Shown: positions 30,685 to 43,400 of the stretch, piece by piece
Layout: each line of letters starts with the position of its first letter
Numbering within the stretch: the first letter of the stretch is position 1
Origin: Nemertoderma westbladi
Taxonomy: Eukaryota; Xenacoelomorpha; Nemertodermatida; Nemertodermatidae
NCBI GenBank assembly: GCA_032718475.1
Contig: JAUCBJ010009149.1
Coordinates: 62,001 to 126,000, forward strand
Direction of reading: 5' to 3'
DNA length: 64,000 bases
Notes under the pieces: generated by a model
What the model was told of the DNA's origin: nothing
Database searches by the model: none
The model's input: only the letters and a program-made list of their open reading frames with translations
Made by a program: the position numbers and the translations under genes

Positions 30685-33314
30685 AACAGCGAGATAATCC
30701 AGTTCGAACCAAACGGATTTGCTTAAGTATACTGAGCACTTATTTCGATCCATTGGGATTTATTAGCCCAGTTATATTGATTGCTCGTAGTTTGGTACAA
30801 CAAATGTGGCTTGAAAACCACTCATGGGACGATCCACTTAAGGGGGAATTATTGAAGCAGTGGATGAAATGGGAAGATTCTCTGCCAGCTATCGAGGATT
30901 TTATAATTTCCCGTTCATATTTTGGTCATGTTCTCCCTACGTATTCCTATCAACTCCATGTGTTTGGAGACGCCAGCGATATGGGAATAGGTATAGTAGC
31001 CTATCTAAGAGTGGAAACTCCGGATGGAATCAAAGTCGCCCTGGTTACTTCTAAGGCATTAATCAACAACAAGTTGAAAGTTCCTCGAGCGGAGTTAAAA
31101 GCGGCTCTATACGCTACAGCCATCGGCCGGAATGTAACCGAACAGATTGACTATCCATTAGAGAAAACTGTCTATTGGACCGACGCTTTACTCGTGTTAG
31201 AGTATATAACCAATGAAGTCTGTCAGTTCAGCGTCTTTGTTACCAACAGGGTAGCCATCATACTTAGTCGCACGACGATGGACCAATGGAGACATTGCCC
31301 CGGAACTATTAATCCAGCAGACATCGCGTCCCGAGGAGCGACTCCAAAGGAATTGGTAAATACTCCCGAATGGTTAGGAGGACCCGACTTTCTCTACAGG
31401 GAAGAAGAAGAATGGCCTCCTCATCTCACAACAGCAGAGATCAGACAGGCCAAGGGAGCGGAGAAAGTTAAACCCAAAACTCGAGCGAGTAAATCGAAGT
31501 TGTTTAAACCTGCGGTTGATCTATCTGTATTATTTACTTCCGGAGGGGATGCTTTGGATCAGAAACCCACCGCCACGACTAAAGAAGTCTTGGAAATCCG
31601 TGACAAGGATTGGAAATCTGGAATACCAGATATTTCGCAAGGACTCTCACCTCTCTTGCAGAGAGCGATACGTCACTACAGTTCCTGGAATCGGCTCTGT
31701 AAAGCTGTCACCTATCTGAAACGATGTTTTCATCATCGTTACTCCGGGACAAAGACCAATAGTGATGATGCTCCATCAACATCTGCACGAGTCCATGTTG
31801 TTAAAGACCTTCCCCAATACAAGATATCCGACAGGTTTCTAAAGGAGAAGATCAGTTACCAGGAGCATGATGAAACCAACAAACAGATGCTGAGACTTCT
31901 ACAATGTTATGAGGATTCCGATAAGTATTTCCTGTTGTTAAGAAATCCGCAGATGCGCTTAAGGGATCGCTTCTCTAGTACCATGATAGATGGGTTAATA
32001 CGTGTTGGAGGCAGGCTTACCAACGCCCCATTATCCTTTGACACTAAGTTCCCCATACTCATTAGAAATCTTGACATACAAATCAAGATAATTGTAGATG
32101 TTCATAGCAAACTGTACCATGCTGGTAGAGAACGAGTTCTGAGCGAAATTCGAACTCGCTACTATTTTTATAAACCCCGTAGGGCTCTGAACCAAGTTCT
32201 TAGGAACTGCATACCCTGTAGGAAAGCATTCAGTAGGCCTTTAACACAGCGAGAGGCAGAATTACCTAGGGAAAGAGTAAGCTTCTATGAACCACCCTTT
32301 ACTAATACCGGTGTGGATTTATTTGGCCCTATTGAAGTATATCGTGCCCGGACTATAGTCAAGAGATGGTGTGTCATCTTCGTTTGTATGACTTGTAGAG
32401 CTATCCATCTCGATATGGTAAACGATCTATCCACCAACAGCTTCGTGTTGAGTTTACGACGACAGATTGCTCGCTTCGGAACCAGTAACACGATGAGATC
32501 GGATAAGGGAACGAACTTCATTGGCGCCAACAACGAAATTCAAGCTTACGTAAAGGACTGGAACAAAAGACAGGTGGACGATCAGCTAAGGATAACAGCG
32601 TCTAGCTGGACCTTCAACGCCGCCGACGCCCCTTGGTGGGGAGGAAGTTGGGAGAGATTGATTAGGAGCGTGAAGACTGCATTCCACTTTATTGTGCCTT
32701 GTCGCGCTTATCTCACCGACGAACTATTGCGGACGTTAATGGAGGAAATCGCCGCCTATCTCAACGAAAGACCGCTTATGCCAGTCTCTTCAAATCCTGA
32801 TTCCCTGGAAGCGCTAACACCCGCGCACTTTCTACTGAAGAAACCCGTAGCCATGCTCCCACGATCGGAGATCACAGACGGAGACGAGTACTGCCGTCGA
32901 ACCTGGCAACTTATGCAGTTGCTATCCCGTCGTTTCGCTGACCATTTCGAGAAACATTACCTGCCCACTCTACAACTTCGAACTAAGTGGTTTGCGCAGC
33001 AAGAAAACGTCAGCGCTGGAGACATGGTGCTTATTGTGGACCCCGATCTCCCACGTAAGCGATGGCAAACAGGACGTATCATCGAGACGCATATCTCGAG
33101 CGATGGTTTGGTGCGATCAGTAGAGCTCGTCGTCATGCGGCGGAACTTTAAGAAACCAGGGATAGTCTTTGAGACTCAACAGCTCAATCGCCCAGTGGGA
33201 TGTTTATGTTTACTGGAAAGAGACAGAGAGCTCTCCGGAAACTATGGAAGGCAAGAAACTCTTCCCACGACCACTTCCCTAATCCAACCGACATCTAGGG
33301 ACTCCCCAACTTGA
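30678..33314 (+). pseudogene. pol: BEL/Pao pol remnant of E3: RNase H and integrase, RT mostly deleted
   Basis: An open frame of over 850 codons beginning inside the RT C-terminal region (STYFDPLGFISP, the BEL/Pao A17-family motif). Next comes RNase H with acidic residues in VFGDASDMG, RAELKAA and WTDALL and the INPADIASRG end. The integrase zinc module follows (HSKLYHAG...CIPC). The core has D in GVDLFGP, D in RSDKGTNF and E in GSWERLI, so the DDE triad is complete. A DUF5641-type C-terminal domain (HYLPTLQLRTKWF, VRSVELVV) ends it. No initiation codon in a suitable place remains. Protease and the RT catalytic core are gone through one deletion that joins gag to pol at ~30680. The surviving part looks undamaged. 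Confidence 0.92.
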
Positions 33315-34981
33315 TATCGTTCGGAGTGGGCGTGTGACTCTATTATTTTATATTATTTTATTATTTTTATATTTATGTATGTATTACTATGTAATTTTAT
33401 TATAATCGTTTTATTTAATTTAGTAGAATATTATTTAGCGATTATTTTGTAGAATAGTGCAATATATTCGTGTTTATTACGTACGTAATTACTTATATTA
33501 TATTTAGTGAGACGGCGAAGAAATAATTATTTTTTCTCTTTCCTTACTGTCCGTATTATATTATAAATACGTAACTACAGTAAGATGAAATGTCCGTACT
33601 TACTAAAGTACAATAAAGCCACTACTATATTTAAGTATTATTGGTAGGCAGAGTATTAGGAATGCAAAGTTCAGATCCTCGTGTCTCGGCTAAACCAAGC
33701 TCTGGGTAGACCTTGGAAACGACTTGCCTCTTCACACTGACATTGCTTCGTGCGATATTGCTCTCATACCGTATATTAAATAATACATATAGTAGCGTGA
33801 TGTCCCTTTAACAGTAGCGTATAATGCAAAATAAATCTGTTAAACCCTTTGACCATCTGTAATTCTAGTCGATTAAGATATCGCGGCACCCACCGATATA
33901 CTTGAAAGACAAATTCTAGAATCAGTGGTTAACGTCCCCAGACAAGTTCTGGAATAAATCGGTGCCCATCTCAAATATTAATTATTTAATATTTGCAAAT
34001 CTAATAAATCAAAATCTGTAAAATTCAGATCCTGGTTCCAGATTCAGATCCAGATTCTGGTCAATTAAGATATCGTAGCATTTACCGATATTCTTAAAAA
34101 AGACAATTGTCATAGAATTAAGGATCTTGTGTCCCTAGACATGTTCTAGAATCAAAATATGTCCATTTAATTATCAAATAATAAAATTTCAGGGAATAAA
34201 TTTAAATTCATGCCTTTTAATGAATTTAATAAATTGCCATTTTTACGCAATTTATAACATTCCCAAAATTCCATTAATTAATAGATCAAGGGAGCGGAGA
34301 TTTATCTTATTATGCATATGAGTGTGCGAAAGTCTCCCAAACATAGTCAATAGCCGATAAAATTCATAAAGTCATGTATAAAACAGGACATTGACTATTA
34401 AAGAATTACTATTAAATAACATCCCAGATCTGTATGCATTGGAATTACCCTAATTCTACCGCTAGCTTTGCATAATGTCACCATAGCAACAACCACGCTA
34501 GAATTAGAATTGAGTTAAAAGAACAATAGAAAGCTTGTCCCATTGAATAGCATAGGGAATAAATAGCGCACTACTAGTATCCAAGGATACATAATAATAC
34601 AGTGACATTCTGGAAGGCATTGACTAACGGACAAATGGCCCGAATGTGCGTAGTTGTGACCAGTTGTGTGGTATTTGTGAGTTTATAGGTGAATGTTACT
34701 GCTAAAGTGTGTTTACAGTAGCTAGTCGCAATCGTAAAAGTAACCTAACTCTCCAAGGAATACCTGAAGTACATCTAAGCCTTTGGGACGGACAGTTGAG
34801 TGACTTGTGCCGGTTATCGTTGTCGTTGTACGGCTACGTCGTTGGCGAAAGTATAGCGACAGCGGTACATCGGCGCTGAGAATCTCATACTGTCCGGGGG
34901 CAAGGGAGAAATAGGCAGCGACGCCCGCTCGCCTAACGATATATAAACTCATTATAATATTGGTGAACTCGTATAGCAGAT
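33315..34981 (+). other. Pol-to-ORF3 spacer, conserved between E3 and E4
   Basis: 1.67 kb without frames, matched in reverse by 46260-47863 of E4. It contains two ~190-bp direct sub-repeats (33868 and 34058, marked by 'attaagatatcg' and 'ccgatat'). Conservation of a non-coding block this long before ORF3 suggests a splice acceptor or internal promoter for ORF3, but no specific site is proven. The minus-strand frame 34722-34952 is judged a shadow. Confidence 0.65.
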
Positions 34982-37900
34982 ATGACTGAATTAATAGAAG
35001 ATGATCTTGGTATCAGGGAGAGATATACTCTACCTTTACAAGCGTTTGTCGATAGCTTGATACGCGGCGACGCTGATCCAACTACTACGGAGGACGATGG
35101 TCGTTATATCGAACCGCCAATGTCCCAGGAGCAACTTACGCGTGAATTGGACTATAGAAAGTTCACGGCTCGCTATACGCATCGTAATGGTATGTATATG
35201 GACTTCTTGACCACTGGTCATCCTATTGATTTACACGATACGGACGATGTAGACACCGAAAGGGAAATGGTTTTATTTAAATATCATACCCAGCGGAGTC
35301 GAAACGATAAATCGAGAATAGAACACGAGAACTCTATTCGAAACAAACTCGAAAGAGAAGACGTTGAAGAACCTGATAAACGTAACGGTTTCAACGATTA
35401 TCTAGAATTCTTAAGAGAGACCTATCTCAATGTTGCCAGTCAACAAAACCTCGAAACTCGATATCCTCAAGGTATACATCCAGATCCTATGATGGAACTC
35501 AAACGGCTCTATTTTACGATGATGTATCTTACTGCTGATCGACCGCTACCTGTCGTTCCAGATAGCTTCGAACAGATGGAGGAATATTGTAAAACTGGAG
35601 AGCGATCACCCGCGTTTCCTCTTCAAGACGTGCGTCTTTGGTATTACTGTGACGAATGCCCTAGACCTAACCAGCAAATCGAAAGGCATAAACATCCTCG
35701 GAGACGTTGCGCTAAACACAGTTTTACGCGATATACTTATGGGAGTTTCGAGCGTAACCTTTTCGACGTATCACCTACGGTCGCGCGCCTTAAGCGATCA
35801 GTGAATAAACCCATGATCAGAGTTCCGGAATACTCGGTCAGACCTCCCCATTCCCAAGTGATACCTCAAACTCTAGATCCTAATAGTATTACGGATCCTC
35901 CCGAACTGTACTCACTGTTCAAAGATCTGGTGTTACCTGAACAGTTGATTGGTGGCACTCCGGTAGTGGGTTCGTTGGATATTCGCCAACCTTACCTCGC
36001 TGGACTAGGACGCGGTCATCTAATATCACCGTTTAACCCCTACAACCGTCCTGGCCTTCCTCCGATCCAACCTGTTACAGAAGTCGAAGAGAGCGTGATA
36101 CGAAATGCATTAGACGCTATTCGGCAGAAAATCGGGAAAGGAACTTACGATTGCTTGGAGAAACGTAAATTGCAACAACAAGTCCAAGCGGTGAAAGAAC
36201 TAGCTTTACCCCAGTTCGATAGAGAAATACAAAATCTAGAGGAGGACATCGAACGTGGACGAACCTACTCTTTACAGGAATTCCTGGACGAGCGCTTGCA
36301 ACAACAAGCGGAGGAAAATCAGCTCGAGGAGAGACATATAGAGCTGACTGAGAGGGAAGAAGCAGCTTTAGCCCAACCAGAAGCTCAAATTCTCGTGACG
36401 GATCTCTATTCCAAAACGATTCTCCACCCCTCGATGGTTCCTCATTTTAAAGACAAGCTCTTTGCTACGGTACAGCCTCAACCGGTTAACACCGATCTCA
36501 GATCTCAAGAGCTCGTTGCTGACGCTCCCATGCTACAACGTCCACCCGTCGAGGCTGCTCGTGTCGATGGCGTACTTGTTGAGCCTCCGGACATTAGAGC
36601 GGATCTTGTCCGTCGCATGGTGCACGATGTTAACATACGCGCTAGACCTTTGCCGGACTCATTTTATGGAATTAAGGATCATCCTTATTACGTCAATTTA
36701 AAGCAATATTACATGGTGAAACCAGAAGATCCTACGCATAGTCTGAAGTTTCTACCATTGATCAATCCTCTCGACCTCGTTGAACTCGAACAACTACAAA
36801 AACATCTAGATCAGCTAGTTAAACTAAACTCATTTCGAAAACCGTATAATATTTCCAGAATAGAGAAAGAAATATCACCCCCGTACAATCTTGATGGATT
36901 CATTAAAACTCGATTGGTACACTGGAATCTTGACGTATTATTCGAGGAAGAAAGAATAAAACGATATGGAGATGTGGAAACCTATACTACACAATGCTTA
37001 AAGTATAGAGATTTACCCAATGCTAGCGAATGCGCTACTTTGTGGCATCCAGTGGGAATGACTCTCGAAAACGCCACTAAAGAATGGAACGAGACTCTTA
37101 ATGTTATCGAGATGTATGGCGTTGTTACTTATGACAACGAAGGTAGCGTTCCGGTGGGAGAACTAGGAACTACGCGAATGATACATATACGGGGACTCGC
37201 TGGTTCTACCCACGTATTCACTCGAGCGTGTTCCGACGTGATCGATTATTCTTTTGAAACCCTTACGGAGACACAAAAGAAACTTCGACATGGACAATTC
37301 GAGCTCGCGCAACGTTACGTCACTGACACCGAGCGCAAACCGGCCATGGGTATCGACGGATCAATGTTACCCCAACCCGTGCTCGAAATGTTGTTTAACG
37401 AAAGAATCCTAAAAATCGGCTCAGCTGTTTATGGAGATCTCCAAAACGACTTCCGGAATATGGAAAACATTCCATACCCTTTCGTTGATACTCAGCTGAT
37501 TGCTCCTTGGGCCGAGGTTTCTTTCACACTATGTATGCCAATACACCCAGCGACATTACTAAAGTACAACGGACATCCATCGGACATCTTGCCTTTCAAG
37601 AATATGGATGGAACTTCAAAGTTGGAAATCCTATCAATTACCAGCAGGTATATGGAGATCATTACTCCCGTTTATATTTTGACGGACCATTAACTGCGCC
37701 TGGTGCAGTATATAGCTTTATGAGTGTTCCACTTCGCCCTTCCTTAGCTATATACACGATCTTTGAAAACGCAGCACTTGCCGGTTGGCTAGCCGATGTG
37801 TGCAGTCGTACCATACGCGCTCACCCGTTAATACTTGGAACTAAACTCGCCAAGTTAGACGAACACAATAAGTTCATACGTTTCGAATGTTTCCGGCGCT

Positions 37901-39213
37901 TTCTGACTCCGTTCCGTAACGTCGATAGTCAGTTCAAGGACCGCGCGCTGACCAAGCTCAGTCTTAGAGACTCAGCTGCGGAGAAACTGAGTAGCGCTGG
38001 ATTTGCCGTCTTTCAAGACGTTTGTATACAGAACCTACATTCATCCGTTATACAAAGACCCCGAATATCTACAGGTTATTCTGTCGTGGAAATACAGACA
38101 GTGGGTCCACTTACGGAAACCGACACACCCACTTCGTCTATGCAGCTGGAGGATGAACCAGTATGCTTGGAATCAGAAGCGATTCAACCTACGGCTTCCC
38201 GGAGCAGTGACAATGATTATGTCATAGAGTGGTATCAAGGTCCACAGCGTCTCACAGCGTATGATTATCGACACGCTAACTACGTTTCCCGAAAACGTTG
38301 TCGATTATGCGCATCGAGAGACCACTTCACTCCTCTAGACTCGAGCGTACCTTGTTCCTATTTCCTCGAACAACCGATGATGGAAATATATTGTGCTTAT
38401 TGCCGGCTTAATAACTCTCATATATTTGCCGTCTGCCCACAATTTATGACTCAATGTCACTACTGTCAACTTAAAGGACATGAAAGTTACAATTGTCCCT
38501 TTAATCGCGATTTAGAAAGCGTAGACAAGATGATCACCCTGCGATACATCCGAGCTTGGGAAGCGAACGCCGATTTACATTGCGAATCCCGACATCGCTA
38601 TTACCCTGGACGAGCTTACGAGGGAGTTTACGCGTTCCATCCTTATCTATTCGCATCAATTGAACAGAAAACACGCGTACCAAGTTACGAGTTAATGAAG
38701 CGTGTTGGTGAGTGTATTTCCACCAAGTTTTGATTTTAAGCCCCTAATGATATAACCACATATCACCTGATCAATTTTATCCGTCAGGACCCTGAGTATG
38801 GCGACATCTTTGTGAACTCGCATCCTGAACTACAGGAAATATCTCGGCGACCATATGAATATCGAACCCGAGAACGCGAGCTGGAGAGAACCATTAAACC
38901 GAGAAAGTTCCTCACCACTCACGGTCCACCCACCGCTAGTGTCCAGACGACCCGTCAAGGACCCATAGGAGCTGCTGTCTTGAGACGCGCTCTAAAGGCC
39001 GTTAGACCTCACTCCACTGAGGTTGATATTAATCAACCAGGTACTTCGACCGGCGGGTATACCGATCGTAACCCTGCACCTTCTGATGCAATTATATTGC
39101 ACCCTTCGCCTAGGAGCTACAGCCCTCCTCGTAAAGTGGCTCGCCCCAAAGAGAAAATGACTCTTGCTAGCTTTAAAAAACTGCGTAAACGCCGTCCGCG
39201 CAAGAAAGACTAA
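34982..39213 (+). pseudogene. ORF3: novel zinc-knuckle protein of the E3/E4 BEL family, broken
   Basis: Starts at ATG 34982 and stays open for 903 codons. There is a Cys/His cluster at ~223-250 (CDECPRPNQQ, HKHPRRRCAKH), a long coiled coil at ~380-470, and mixed globular sequence after that. Near 37530-37690 the coding sense passes to another frame that runs to 38731. This frame has CRLCASRDH, CAYCRLNNSHIFAVC and CHYCQLKGHESYNC (C-x2-C-x4-H-x4-C), i.e. retroviral-type zinc knuckles. Two in-frame stops (TGA, TAA, 38731-38739) precede a basic tail in the same frame ending RKRRPRKKD at 39213. No signal peptide, furin site or membrane segment is seen, so it is not an obvious envelope. E4 carries deleted remnants. 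I do not recognise the family; a second Gag-like or RNA-binding protein is an inference. Confidence 0.75.
38708..38787 (+). other. Possible intron or decayed interruption in ORF3
   Basis: GTGAGTG at 38708 and a pyrimidine-leaning acceptor ending ccgtcag at 38787 look like spliceosomal sites around the two stops. Splicing there (80 nt) would not keep the frame. A weaker donor at 38704 (84 nt) would. Alternatively these are simply stop mutations. Confidence 0.3.
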
Positions 39214-39282
39214 CTGTTTAGAGTATTTATGTATATTAGAAATTGTGATTTTGTATATTTTATAGACTTAAATCCCATTTTC

Positions 39283-39291
39283 TGGGAGCGG
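39283..39291 (+). promoter_or_regulatory. Polypurine tract of E3
   Basis: tgggagcgg immediately precedes the 3' LTR. The same word precedes LTR L5 of E4 (reverse) and the LTR-like repeat at 58771, as expected for a plus-strand priming site. Confidence 0.75.
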
Positions 39292-40476
39292 TGTAAAAGC
39301 TTTTATGGGATAACTGATTCGTTTGCCTTGCTAACCAGTTCCCCCCCCCGTCGCTAGAATACTCTAAAAAGGAATCTATAACTCGAATAGCACAAGCTAC
39401 CGGCTGATTGGCTGATTCGCTGTGCGAAGGGATCTGGGCTACGTTTGATTGTCCAGCTAGCTTGGGAAAGTATCTCCCAATAGAAGTTGAGTTGATTTTG
39501 ATTTCGACCTATCACAGATCTACTGAACTGAATTTTCCTATCTTTATGCTCTTTCTCTGTGTTGGGTGGAAGCCTTTGTAAATAAGGTTATTCTTATCAG
39601 TTTTCAGTGTTGTTGGTCTTTCTTTCCTAAGCCAGGAGAGAACGGCTTGTAAATATTTTGTGCTTTTCTGTTTTTAGTCTAACACTAGTAGGCTTAATTA
39701 TAAAGGGCATATATCCGTTATCACTGGGTAACTCAATGTTATCACAACACTTAATATCAAACTAATGAACTTAACGCACACTGAATTACTGTGCATACTT
39801 TTATATTGTTATACTGCTATTTACTGTCAGTTCTTCATAATATGGTTGATGAATTATTATATTTGGAATAACGATAAATAACCCCGAAACCCAATATTCT
39901 TGATATACCGAAGGTAAGAGAGAAAGGTTACATATAACGATTGTGACTTATGTTAAAGTGGTTTGAAGTGAATCTAATGTTATGTGATAGACCCTACATG
40001 AGTCAGTCCGTGTTCCTTTTATATATAACTAAAATCAGTGAAGATCGGCAGATCAGTGTGCAGTATTGTGCAGCATTGTGTATGAGTGATACTGATAACG
40101 AAGCATTTCCTAAAGAATGCGCCATATATGTGAATTATAACTAAGCCATATCGTTGTGAGTAGTTTAAGTCATAACTCTGTTTGTATAAATAGAGCGCCA
40201 CGTCCTAAAGGAACTGTTAATATTCCCCGAAGGTGAATAATATTGTCAGAGATTATATAATACTGTCAGTCGAATAATACATTAGGCTTACATAGCAATA
40301 AGATTAAGCCGTCGAACCCAATCTCCCGGGTATATCCAGCGGGTGAATGATCGCGCACAGATTGGTTTCGACTAGTGTAGTGAATAAAATACTTGTCATA
40401 GACTAAAAGTGATTTGTTATCTAGAAGACATCATAATTTGGCGGGTTAAACTGCCAAAGGTCTAAAAGCGCGAACA
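39292..40476 (+). repeat. 3' LTR of E3 (L4)
   Basis: 1,185 bp, matching L3 except for about seven differences seen by eye (for example an extra C in the C-run and gttatttg versus gttatgtg). Followed by the target duplication GAGTA and minisatellite. Confidence 0.95.
40185..40192 (+). promoter_or_regulatory. TATA box in LTR L4
   Basis: TATAAATA, the counterpart of the box in L3. Confidence 0.5.
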
Positions 40477-43400
40477 GAGTAATTCGGGTAGTGTAACACT
40501 GCGGAGTAATTCGGGTAGTATAACACTGCGGAGTAATTCGGGTAGTGTAACACTGCGGACTGCGGAGTAATTCGGGTAGTGTACCACTGCGGAGTAATTC
40601 GGGTAGTGTAACACTGCGGAGTAATTCGGGTAGTGTAACACTGCGGACTGCGGAGTAATTCGGGTAGTGTAACACTGCGGAGTAATTCGGGTAGTGTAAC
40701 ACTGCGGAGTAATTTGGGTAGTGTGACACTGCGGAGTAATTCGGGTAGTGTAACACTGCGGACTGCGGAGTAATTCGGGTAGTGTAACACAGCGGAGTAA
40801 TTCGGGTAGTGTAACACTGCGGAGTAATTCGGGTAGTGTACCACTGTGGAGTAATTCGGGTAGTGTAACACTGCGGACTGCGGAGTAATTCGGGTAGTGT
40901 AACACTGCGGAGTAATTCGGGTAGTGTAACACTGCGGAGTAATTCGGGTAGTGTAACACTGCGGAGTAATTCGGGTAGTGTAACACTGCGGAGTAATTCG
41001 GGTAGTGTAACACTGCGGACTGCGGAGTAATTCGGGTAGTGTAACACTGCGGAGTAATTCGGGTAGTGTAACACTGCGGAGTAATTCGGGTAGTGTAACA
41101 CTGCGGAGTAATTCGGGTAGTGTAACACTGCGGAGTAATTCGGGTAGTGTAACACTGCGGAGTAATTCGGGTAGTGTAACACTGCGGAGTAATTCGGGTA
41201 GTGTAACACTGCGGCGTAATTCGGGTAGTGTAACACTGCGGAGTAATTCGGGTAGTGTAACACTGCGGAGTAATTCGGGTAGTGTAACACTGCGGAGTAA
41301 TTCGGAAGTGTAACACTGCGGAGTAATTCGGGTAGTGTAACACTGCAGACTGCGGAGTAATTCGGGTAGTGTAACACTGCGGAGTAATTCGGGTAGTGTA
41401 ACACTGCGGAGTAATTCGGGTAGTGTAACACTGCGGAGTAATTCGGAAGTGTAACACTGCGGAGTAATTCGGGTAGTGTAACACTGCGGACTGCGGAGTA
41501 ATTCGGGTAGTGTAACACTGCGGAGTAATTCGGGTAGTGTAACACTGCGGAGTAATTCGGGTAGTGTAACACTGCGGAGTAATTCGGGTAGTGTAACACT
41601 GCGGAGTAATTTGGGTAGTGTAACACTGCGGAGTAATTCGGGTAGTGTAACACTGCGGAGTAATTCGGGTAGTGTAACACTGCGGAGTAATTCGGGTAGT
41701 GTAACACTGCGGAGTAATTCGGGTAGTGTAACACTGCGGAGTAATTCGGGTAGTGTAACACTGCGGAGTAATTCGGGTAGTGTAACACTGCGGAGTAATT
41801 CGGGTAGTGTAACACTGCGGAGTAATTCGGGTAGTGTAACACTGCGGAGTAATTCGGGTAGTGTAACACTGCGGACTGCGGAGTAATTCGGGTAGTGTAA
41901 CACTGCGGAGTAATTCGGGTAGTGTAACACTGCGGAGTAATTCGGGTAGTGTAACACTGCGGAGTAATTCGGGTAGTGTAACACTGCGGAGTAATTCGGG
42001 TAGTGTAACACTGCGGAGTAATTCGGGTAGTGTAACACTGCGGAGTAATTCGGGTAGTGTAACACTGCGGAGTAATTCGGGTAGTGTAACACTGCGGACT
42101 GCGGAGTAATTCGGGTAGTGTAACACTGCGGAGTAATTCGGGTAGTGTAACACTGCGGAGTAATTCGGGTAGTGTAACACTGCGGAGTAATTCGGGTAGT
42201 GTAACACTGCGGAGTAATTCGGGTAGTGTAACACTGCGGAGTAATTCGGGTAGTGTAACACTGCGGACTGCGGAGTAATTCGGGTAGTGTAACACTGCGG
42301 AGTAATTCGGGTAGTGTAACACTGCGGAGTAATTCGGGTAGTGTAACACTGCGGAGTAATTCGGGTAGTGTAACACTGCGGAGTAATTCGGGTAGTGTAA
42401 CACTGCGGAGTAATTCGGGTAGTGTAACACTGCGGAGTAATTCGGGTAGTGTAACACTGCGGAGTAATTCGGGTAGTGTAACACTGCGGAGTAATTCGGG
42501 TAGTGTAACACTGCGGAGTAATTCGGGTAGTGTAACACTGCGGAGTAATTCGGGTAGTGTAACACTGCGGAGTAATTCGGGTAGTGTAACACTGCGGAGT
42601 AATTCGGGTAGTGTAACACTGCGGAGTAATTCGGGTAGTGTAACACTGCGGAGTAATTGGGGTAGTGTAACACTGCGGAGTAATTGGGGTAGTGTAACAA
42701 TGCGGAGTAATTCGGGTAGTGTAACACTGCGGAGTAATTCGGGTAGTGTAACACTGCGGAGTAATTCGGGTAGTGTAACACTGCGGAGTAATTCGGGTAG
42801 TGTAACACTGCGGAGTAATTCGGGTAGTGTAACACTGCGGAGTAATTCGGGTAGTGTAACACTGCGGAGTATTTCGGGTAGTGTAACACTGCGGAGTATT
42901 TCGGGTAGTGTAACACTGCGGAGTAATTCGGGTAGTGTAACACTGCGGAGTAATTCGGGTAGTGTAACACTGCGGAGTAATTCGGGTAGTGTAACACTGC
43001 GGAGTAATTCGGGTAGTGTAACATTGCGGAGAAATTTGGGTAGGTAACACTGCGGAGTAATTCGGGTAGTGTAACACTGCGGAGTAATTCGGGTAGTGTA
43101 ACACTGCGGAGTAATTCGGGTAGTGTAACACTGCGGAGTAATTCGGGTAGTGTAACACTGCAGAGTAATTCGGGTAGTGTAACACTGCGGAGTAATTTGG
43201 GTAGTGTAACACTGCGGAGTAATTCGGGTAGTGTAACACTGCGGAGTAATTCGGGTAGTGTAACACTGCGGAGTAATTCGGGTAGTGTAACACTGCGGAG
43301 TAATTCGGGTAGTGTAACACTGCGGAGTAATTCGGGTAGTGTAACACTGCGGAGTAATTCGGGTAGTGTAACACTGCGGACTGCGGAGTAATTCGGGTAG

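Larger units (their letters stand above)
23815..40476 (+). mobile_element. BEL/Pao LTR retrotransposon E3, complete LTR to LTR, 16.7 kb
   Basis: Bounded by near-identical LTRs (L3, L4) and a perfect 5-bp target duplication, GAGTA (23810-23814 and 40477-40481). It lies within the 27-bp minisatellite. Order: LTR, 2.3-kb leader, gag, 5'-deleted pol, 1.67-kb spacer, third coding region (ORF3), polypurine tract, LTR. BEL/Pao elements are usually 5-10 kb, so this is very large. The coding regions are damaged: frameshifts and a nonsense codon in gag, loss of protease and most RT, and a frameshift plus stops in ORF3. By eye the LTRs differ at only about seven positions in 1,184. The defects may therefore largely predate insertion, with mobilisation in trans. 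Confidence 0.93.

Noticed and set aside
34722-34952. Minus-strand 76-codon frame just before ORF3
   Set aside because: No motif, and the region is the conserved non-coding spacer; in E4 the matching frame is not maintained.
34982-39213. ORF3 as a retroviral envelope
   Set aside because: No signal peptide, cleavage site, fusion segment or membrane anchor is visible; zinc knuckles and a basic tail argue for nucleic acid binding.
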